This document shows, piece after piece, positions 55,896 to 64,000 of a stretch of DNA of 64,000 nt. The position numbers and the translations under genes were made by a program. This DNA comes from Sisyra terminalis (lineage: Eukaryota > Arthropoda > Insecta > Neuroptera > Sisyridae): assembly GCA_958496175.1 (NCBI GenBank), contig OY292280.1:7998001-8062000 (forward strand), written 5' to 3'. How positions within the stretch are numbered: position 1 is the stretch's first letter; every line of letters begins with the position of its first letter. A model generated the notes under the pieces. The model saw only the letters and a list, made by a program, of their open reading frames with translations, searched no databases and was not told the DNA's origin.

Positions 55896-56854
55896 GGGTT
55901 ATTGTATTATACAAAATATTTCAGAAATATATAAAATTTGTGTTTAAAATCCTAGTTTGGTTAACATTTGATATCGTTGAATATTGGTTATGCTACACTA
56001 GCGCCATTTTTGACGCCGAGAACTTTTCGGGAAATAGAAAAATAACATTGGCGAGCCTCTGCCCATGACCTATAGCACACATTTTTTTTTTCTAATTTAT
56101 AAATATGAATACTAATGGTGATTTTTATATTATCTTTAAGACAAGGCATGACAATGTATGATTATTTTTCCCTCCAGAAAAAATAATACCAATTTATTGG
56201 TTTACCTTCAATCCATTAAATGATTTGAACAACAAAAATATTTTTTCACTCAAATCTTCTAAATACTTCACGTTCATTATATATCAATTTCACAAGTTAA
56301 CAAACTTATTTTTTCCATTTAGCACTTGATTGTTGATTTTCACTCATAAATAGCTTAATTACCAATTAAGACAATGATTCTTCTATGATTGAGAAAAAAA
56401 TTTTTTTTCTAGCGATAATCTAGCATTAGTTAAAGAGAAAAAAAAACCGCGACCTTCAAACGGAAATCATTACAATCAAGAATAATATAAATATGTAATT
56501 ATTCTGCTGTGGAAAAACGTGAAAATATCCTTAAAATATAGTCCAATAATATCGTGATGCCACTAATTGGTACCTAGGCGATAGTAATTGATATTTTTGT
56601 AACAAAAATATGCCGCTTTTAAAATATTTCAAAGGGAATTTTTGTGGATAATTTGTATGGAATTTATGCATGTTTTTTCGTGATTCACGTGTATTCTAGT
56701 AAAAAACTCGGAAAATTGGAAAGAAATATCCTGAACTGAAATAAAATAAATGATTTTTAACCATTTTTGTAATTGTAATTACTTTCTATTTGATCTTAGT
56801 GACATTTTTTTGTAAAGTGGATATTTTAGATCCACTCTAGTATATAGATATATA
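55896..56854. other. Intergenic DNA, no gene seen
   Basis: AT-rich; a 63-codon frame at 55877-56068 overlaps the repeat B end and is not supported. Confidence 0.35.
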
Positions 56855-57858
56855 TTCGACTAATTCAAAAAAAAATATGATTTTTTTTTCTTAATTATAT
56901 CGAAAATATTGTTGGGAATTCAAAAAAAATCCTGTGAAAGTTTAAGCTTTTAATATTAATATTAAAAGGTGCCGCATCGCCAATTTCAATTTTCCTTTTA
57001 AATAACATGGGAACAATATTTTCTTGCACTTTGGAATTTTATAGCTCACGTTGGTGACAATATTTCGGAATGATCAATGTATATTCTTATAGAAAATTGA
57101 ACTATCTACAAAAAAGGTCTTGTACAAGTTTTTGATATATTTATTCCTTCAAAAGTTATTCGAGGTCAAAGTTGAATCAAACAGAAATTTTAATGCTTTT
57201 TCACTTTTTTGACGCAACCATCAATTTTATGAGAAAATTTTATAGGACATTTTTTGTGAAGCACTTTTTTTTCTATAACTTATCTCTATAAAAGTTTTTG
57301 ATATTTTTCACAGGTCCTAAGTTATTTAATTAAAATAAAAAAAATAATTCTTATGTTAAAAATATAATAATTCAGGGAATTTTCAGTTTAATGCAAATTA
57401 CTTAGGATCTGTGTAAAATATCAAAAACTTTTATTCAAATAAGTTATAGGAAAAAAAGTGTTCTACAAAAAATGTTCAAAAAAATTTTCTCATAAAATTG
57501 ATGGTTGCGTCAAAAAATTGAAAGAATATTGAAATTTCTCTTTAGTTCAACTTTGACCCCAAATAACTTTTAAAGGAACAAATATATCAAAAACTTGTAT
57601 GAAACCTTTTTTGTAGACCGTTCAATTTTTTACAAAAATATATCTTGGTCATTCCGAAATATTGTCACCAACGCGAGCTATAAAATTCCAAAGTGCAAGA
57701 GAATATTGTTCCCATGTTATTTAAATGGAAAATCGAAATTTGCGATGCGGCACCTCTTAATATTAATATTAAAAGCTTAAACTTTCACAGAAATTCTTTT
57801 TGACATTCCCAAAAATATTATCGATATAATTAAGAAAAAAAATCATCATTTTTTTGAA
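56855..57858. mobile_element. 1.0-kb foldback, relative of 51934-53212, right terminus lost
   Basis: TCGACTAATTC start, the same GGTGCCGCATCGC, GACGCAACCATCAATTTTAT and TAGCTCACGTTGGTGAC blocks and their complements. The right end stops at TTTTTTTGAAAATAAAC without the GAATCAGTC terminus. Confidence 0.75.
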
Positions 57859-57979
57859 AATAAACAAAACCATTAAAATTCCGCCGACCCAGGGACTGGC
57901 TCATCAAACCCCTGGGATTCGAATGAACCTTAGTTAAGAACCACTGGTCAAGAAGATTTTTAAAATATTAAAAATTGTT

Positions 57980-58655
57980 CATTAGATCACGATACTTAGG
58001 TCTAATGGTTCAAGAATAGATGAATTGTCTGATGTTACAATCAATTAATCCTGATGAATTTAACTTTCCTGAGAAAATGAAGATTACTATAATACCATTT
58101 CTGAAGAAATCAACCGATTTTGTTGTAAAAGCCGAAACCCAAAGCGTTCCAGAAGTATCCCGAGAACTGCTTTAGTTTGCAGAGCAAAAAGGCGAATGGG
58201 AAGAGATAGATCCCGAAAATTCGTAAAGCAGCAGTTGTTTCATTCAAAATGCCTCTGAATAAGTAAAAATGCTTTCCAGAAGTAATGAAAAAATAGGTAT
58301 CTACTTTTTATTTAAAAGTTACCTTTTTTTAATTGTTTTATTACCTCTGGAAAGCATTTTTATTTATTCAGAGCCACTTAGAATGAAACAACTACTGCTT
58401 TACTAATTTTGCTAAACTAATTCGGGATCTTTCTCTTTCCATTCGCCATTTTGCTTTGTAGATTTGAAAAGTTCTTGGGATTCTTCTGGAACGCTTTGGC
58501 CTTCGGAACAAAATCGGTTGATTTTTTTTTTGGAAATGGTATTATAGTAATCTTCATTTTTATAGCAAAGTCAAATTAACCATAATTGATTGTGACATCA
58601 GACAATTCATCCATTTTTGGATCATTGGACCATTACTTCTAGATTTTATTAAATT
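57980..58655. repeat. Inverted repeat with coding-like arms
   Basis: Arms of about 320 bp meet near 58318. GAATTGTCTGATGTTACAAT faces ATTGTGACATCAGACAATTC, GGAACGCTTTGG faces its complement, and CAGAAGTAAT lies at the apex with partner TTACCTCTGG. The outer ~80 bp of the right arm recur at 62650-62730. Confidence 0.7.
58020..58228 (+). pseudogene. Broken protein-coding-like stretch in the left arm
   Basis: From an ATG at 58020 the frame reads 51 residues, including PDEFNFPEKMKITIIPFLKK and TDFVVKAETQSVPEVSRELL, then a TAG, then FAEQKGEWEEIDPENS and a stop. The opposite arm keeps a related reading (QSVPEESQELF, QNGEWKEKDPE) with frameshifts. Conservation at protein-like level between arms suggests a captured or transposon gene fragment. 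Family not recognised. Confidence 0.35.
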
Positions 58656-58664
58656 TTATTGTAG

Positions 58665-61600
58665 TTACCGTGAAAATCATTGAGGGGTTAACGTTAAGAC
58701 CCTCAACAAAAAAAATATGAAAATATATTTAACTAGCTTTTAATTAATGAATTTATCACTCAGGATCGTTTACTTATCAATAATTTAGTTTTTGTGATTT
58801 AGTCAGAAAAGAAAATTTTACCTTTAAAATTTTTTAAACTCAAAAAATGGATATTCAAAATTATTAGTAATTAATATGAAGGATTTGAACCACTGAATAA
58901 CGATTTAATTTTGGTGATTTTTTGATGCACTTGATAGAATTTTGAGGAAACTGTTCAACAATAATGACAACGAATGAAATTTTGAAACAAACTTTTATAT
59001 ACGAATCTTTGTGGTGCAAAATATTTTGTTTTTGTATTTATTGTTTTATCTTTGACATTTATGTGAAGAATTTCTTTGAAAAATATATTTTGTTTTTGAT
59101 GATGCACGCAATTATAAACTTTCGATTGTTTGATTATTATAAAATTGACGAAAAAGAAAATGAAATAAATTCGGGAAATTTTCCTTGAAAATTTCTCAAA
59201 AAAATATGGTTCAAAATTTTAATTGATATTAATAATTAGGCATAATTTTTGGGCAAAATCGGCACTGATTTTTGGTATTTTTGTATGATAATATGGTGTA
59301 AATGGTCTTTGAGCAATTTTAATTTTGGAGATTTTTAATATTTTAAAATATGATGAGAGGCAAAATGGGGAAGAAATTCAAAATTTTGTAATCGTTTTAA
59401 TTTGGATGATTTTTTGATGCATTAGATACAATTTTGGAGAAAATGGTTCTACATTAATATCACTGCAAGAATTGGAATTTAAAATAAATTTTTGGGTTCA
59501 AAAATATTTATCTTGTGAATTTATTGATATGATTTTTGGATAAAATCGACTCCATTTATTGTAAAGTAGATCTATAAGCAATTTAATTTTGGTGATTTTT
59601 TTAACTTAATAATTTAATGAGGGACAATATTGGAAAAAAAATTCTTAATTTGATTAAAAGTTTTATTTTTGATGATTTTTTGATGCCTTTGATAGAATTT
59701 TAGAGAAAGTTGAAAAACAATAAATAATACAACATAAAAATTGGGCATAATTTTTGGATAAAATCGACACTAATTAATAGTAAAATTGATCTATAAGCAA
59801 TAATAGTTTTAGAGATATAATGATTTAAAAATTTTATGAAGGACACTATTAGAAAAAAAAATCCAAAATTTGATAAAAGTTATAATTTTGATAAATTTTG
59901 TAGCATTTAATACAATTTTTAAGAAAATTGTTTTTTAGTAATATGATAGCCACAATTGGAATTTAAAATATATGTTTATTTAGGAATTTTAGTGGTCATA
60001 AATATTTTGATTTTGGAATTTATGCGAAGAATTGATTGGAAAATATTTTTTGTTATCTTTTTTGATGATTCACGGAATTGCAATCTTTCGATTATTTGAT
60101 GTAAGTGATAAAGAGGAAATGGATAAAATTCTCAATAAATTTTTCAATAAGATTTGAAATTCAGGAAATTTGCATAGAAAATTTGTCATGAAAATATGGT
60201 ATTTAATTTTTAATTGATATTAAAAATTAGGCATAATTTTTGAATAAAATTTGCACCGAATTTTTGTAAAGTTGGTCAGTATTCAATGTCAATTTTGGTG
60301 ATTTTTTAGGTTTGCCAAATAAATACTGTCAATAAATATGCCATAAATTTGCCATATAAATATGGTACAAAATTTGAGAATGATACAAAAAATTTGCGCA
60401 CTGCTTTTGGATATTCAGCACCGATTTAGTGTAAAATTAGTCTATAAGCAATTTTATTTTTGGTGATTTTTATGAAGGACAATAATTGAAAAAAAATCCG
60501 TAAGTTGGTAGCAGTTTTAATTTTAATGATTTTTTGATGCACTTGATAGAATTTTGGAGGAAATTGTTCTTCAATAATATGACAGTAACAATTGAAATTT
60601 TAAAGCAATTTTTGTGGTCAGAAATATTGTGCTTTTGAACTTTTTGATACGATTTTGTAATTTATGTGAAGAACTTATTTGGATTTTTTTTTTTAATTTA
60701 TATAATAAATTCGGCATAACTTTTAAACCAAATGAATAAAAATTCACCAAAGCATCAAAATTTCCAAAAAAAAAAAATTTCTTCAAATATGTTATTGAAA
60801 GCAAAAATTAGACATAATTTTTGGATTAAATTGGTACCGATTTATTGTAAAATTGATCGTTAGCAATATAATTTCGGTGATTTTTTTTTTATTCAAAAAT
60901 TTATTGAAGAACAATACTTGAAAATCATCATCAATTTAGGGGAAAATTGTTCAACAATAATGTTAGCAACTTTAAGCAATTTTTATTGGAATTTCTGGGG
61001 TCAAAAATATTTGTCCCATAGAAAATTTGTCAAGAGAATATGGTACAAAATTTTTGGGGATAATTTTTGAATAAAATTGGCACCGATTTATTGTGAAATT
61101 GATTGACAATTTTTGTGACTATTTGGATTCAAAAATTCGATGAAGGACAATATTTGAAAAAAAAAATTTGGATAAGTTATAAGTTAAGTTTATATTTAAT
61201 TATTTAAGTTTTCATTTAAAAACCGCCAAAATTAAAATTGCTTATAGACTAATTTAACTTTAAAATCGGTGCCAATTTTATCCAAAAATTTTGGTATCAA
61301 TAAAAAATGTTGTAAATTCTATTTATAAAGTTATATATAATTTTGATGATTTTTAAATGCACTTGATATAATTTTGGGGGAATTTTTTTCAACAAAAATT
61401 AAATGCAATTCCTGTGGTCCAAAATATTTTGCATTTGAACTAAATCAAGAGATTTTGGATTTTATGTGATGAATTTGTTTGGAATAAATATTTTGATTTT
61501 TGAACAATCTTCCGATTGTTTGATATAATTGATGAATAGGAAATGGAAAAAAAACTCAATAAATTAATCAACAATAAGATTTGAAATTCGGGAAATTGCC

Positions 61601-64000
61601 ATAAAAAATATGATACCAAATTTTTAATTGATTCCAAAAATTGGGCATAATTGTTGGGTAAAATCGGTACTGATTTTGTAATGAAATTGGTCTATAAGCA
61701 ATCATAATTTTGAAGATATGTAGTTTTAAAAATTTGATGAAGAACACTTTTAGAAAAATAATCCAAAATTAGGCAATGGGTATAGTTTGGACGATTTTTT
61801 GATGCATTTAATACAATTTTGGAGAAAATTGTTCAGCAATAGTTTGACATCAATTGGAATTAAAAAGTCATTTTTGTTGGACTTTGAGTGGTCAAATATA
61901 TTTGATGCATATAAAGTTTGTCATGAGAATATGGTACATAATTTTTGGGGATAATTTTTGTTCAAAATTGGCACCGATTTATTGTTAAATTGGTCGATAA
62001 ACAATTTAATTTTGGTAACTATTTAGATCAAAAAATTTGATTCAATAAATCAAAATTCAATCAAATCTTTAATTTGGGCAAGTTATAAAATTGTTATATA
62101 TAACTTTGATGTTTTTTCAATGCTATTGATACACTTTTGGGGAAAATTGTTCAACAATAATATGACAGCATCAATTGGAATTTACAAAGCATTTTTTGTG
62201 ATCAATAATATTTCTTTTTTAAATTTTTTGATACAATTTTGGAATTTAAGTGAAAAATTTGTAGGAAAAATATTTTTTTTTGACGTTTCATAAAATTGAC
62301 AAAAAAGGAAATAGCCATTAAATTGCTCAACAATAAGACTTGATATTCGGTAAATTTTCATAGAAAATCTCTCAAGAAATAGTGATACAAAATTCTTGAT
62401 TTATATAAAAAATGAGGCAAAATTTTGGAACAAAAATGTATAATTATGCACTAAAAGGCATCAAAATTGTGAAAAAAAAATTGTGACTAATAGCAAAAAT
62501 TAGGCATAATTTTTGGACAAAATGTGCACCGATTAATTGAAAAATTAGTCGCTAAACAATTAAATTTTGGGAAATTTTGGGATTTAAAATTTTGAAGTAT
62601 TAGTTTTAATTTTACATATTTTTTGATTTCTATATCTTAATTTTCACAGGAAAGTCAAATTAATCATAATTAATTGATTGTGACATCAGACAACTCATCC
62701 ATTCTTGGACCATTGGACCATTACCTCTAAATTTTATTTAATTTTATTGTAGTTACCGTAAAAAACAATGAGGGGTTAACATTAAGCCCTCTACAGAAAA
62801 AAATATAAAAATATATTTAACTAGCATTTAATTAATGAATTTATAACTGAAGATTGTTTACTTATCAATAATTAAGTTTTTGAGATTTAGTCAGAAAAGA
62901 AAATTTTACCTTTAAAATTTTTTAAATTCAAAAAATGGATATTCAAAATTATTAGTAATTAATATGAAGGATTTGAACCACTGAATAACGATTTAATTTT
63001 GGTGATTTTTTGATGCACTTGATAGAATTTTGAGGAAACTGTTCAACAATAATGACAACGAATGAAATTTTGAAACAAACTTTTATATACGAATCTTTGT
63101 GGTGCAAAATATTTTGTTTTTGTATTTATTGTTTTATCTTTGACATTTATGTGAAGAATTTCTTTGAAAAATATATTTTGTTTTTGATGATTCACGCAAT
63201 TATTAACTTCCGATAGTTTGATAATTATAAAATTGACGAAAAAGAAAATGAAATAAATTCGGGAAATTTTCCTTGAAAATTTCTCAAAAAAATATGGTTA
63301 AAAAATTTTAATTGATATTAATAATTAGGCATAATTTTTGGGCAAAATCGGTACTGATTTTTGGTATTTTTGTATGATAATATGGTGTAAATGGTCTTTG
63401 AGCAATTTTAATTTTGGAGATTTTTAATATTTTAAAATATGATGAGAGGCAAAATGAGGAAGAAAATTCAAAATTTTGTAATCGTTTTAATTTGGATGAT
63501 TTTTTGATGCATTAGATACAATTTTGGAGAAAATGGTTCTACAATAATATCACTGCAAGAATTGGAATTTAAAATAAATTTTTGGGTTCAAAAATATTTA
63601 TCTTGTGAATTTATTGATATGATTTTTGGATAAAATCGACTCCATTTATTGTAAAGTAGATCTATAAGCAATTTAATTTTGGTGATTTTTTTAACTTAAT
63701 AATTTAATGAGGGACAATATTGGAAAAAAAATTCTTAATTTGATTAAAAGTTTTATTTTTGATGATTTTTTGATGCCTTTGATAGAATTTTAGAGAAAAT
63801 TGACAAACAATAATACGACATAAAAATTGGACATGAATTTTGGATAAAATAAACACTGATTAATAGTAAAATTCGTCTATAAGCGATAATAATTTTGGAG
63901 ATATTATGATTTAAAAATTTAATTAAGGACAGGATTAAAAAAAATCAGAAATTTGGGAATGGTTTGGAAGAAATTCACATAAAATTTTTCAACAACATTT
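58665..64000. repeat. Satellite-like block with ~4.09-kb higher-order period, open to the right
   Basis: A motif GATTTTTTGATGCACTTGAT (and variants) recurs near 58919, 59411, 59680, 60528, 61793, 63002, 63499 and 63770, with AATTTTGGAGAAAATTGTTC and ATTGGAATTTAAA partners. The stretch 58565-59860 is nearly identical to 62650-63950 at an offset of 4088 bp. It is very AT-rich, and open frames (for example 58964-59188) are part of the repeat. It continues past the window. Confidence 0.75.

Noticed and set aside
52938..57780. Two similar frames with DRLIFYKN/DRSIFYKN at 52938 and 57595
   Set aside because: Both are the same foldback family; identity follows DNA-level repeat similarity and the frames start inside the arm without context.
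58964..59188. 74-codon frame MTTNEILKQTFIYES
   Set aside because: It is part of the 4.09-kb repeat; the second copy near 63053 carries an early stop from substitutions.

Overview
The window is AT-rich animal nuclear DNA, most likely from an insect. Genes have short GT-AG introns, TATA-type core promoters and AATAAA signals. One gene is a good match to the insect rolling stone family. The interspersed DNA is typical of insects: Jockey/I-type non-LTR retrotransposon debris, tRNA-derived SINEs, hAT-like and other MITEs, and many long foldback elements. A beetle-like genome would fit, but the order cannot be fixed from this sequence alone.

Genes, left to right: (A) a 167-aa secreted acidic, Thr/Pro-rich protein (6716-7278, +); (B) a 149-aa signal-anchor protein (12172-12723, +); (C) a 270-aa secreted protein with a Ser/Thr/Pro-rich tract (14907-14033, -); (D) a 125-aa single-exon protein resembling proteasome assembly chaperone 4 (26699-27076, +); (F) a probable exon or small gene (31163-30861, -) divergent to (E), a 629-aa four-exon secreted protein with a ten-cysteine C-terminus (31423-33867, +); (G) rolling stone-like, a five-coding-exon, six-helix membrane protein (44743-41087, -). 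Weaker candidates are a 9-codon first exon at 50699, a 62-codon reading frame at 46105-45917 and a broken coding-like stretch at 58020-58228. A, B and C have a TATA box about 30 bp upstream of a plausible start site, and A, B, C and E encode secreted or signal-anchor proteins that I do not recognise.

Most of the rest is repeats. 0-5.8 kb: foldbacks and a Jockey fragment. 7.7-11.5 kb: foldback arm, a decayed RT/RNase H retroelement, and a 632-bp perfect 11-bp minisatellite grown inside it. 15.6-16.7 kb: a Jockey pol fragment. 18.1-23.8 kb: two large repeat B elements with nested hAT-like MITEs. 27.2-29.8 kb: repeat A copies, one carrying a captured piece of gene E (exon 3 plus intron 3) and a nested foldback. 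34.5-39.4 kb: foldback, a duplicated TATA/palindrome unit and a 2.5-kb decayed element. 45.7-49.3 kb: a third repeat B element with an ~890-bp internal tandem duplication. 51-58.7 kb: more foldbacks. 58.7-64 kb: a satellite-like block with a ~4.09-kb higher-order period that runs off the window.

The most interesting signals are the transposon-captured fragment of gene E, and two repeat families with hammerhead-ribozyme-like cores whose hairpin stems show compensatory changes between copies. One of these families (repeat A) has 11-14 bp target-site duplications, as expected of a retroelement such as a Penelope-like element.
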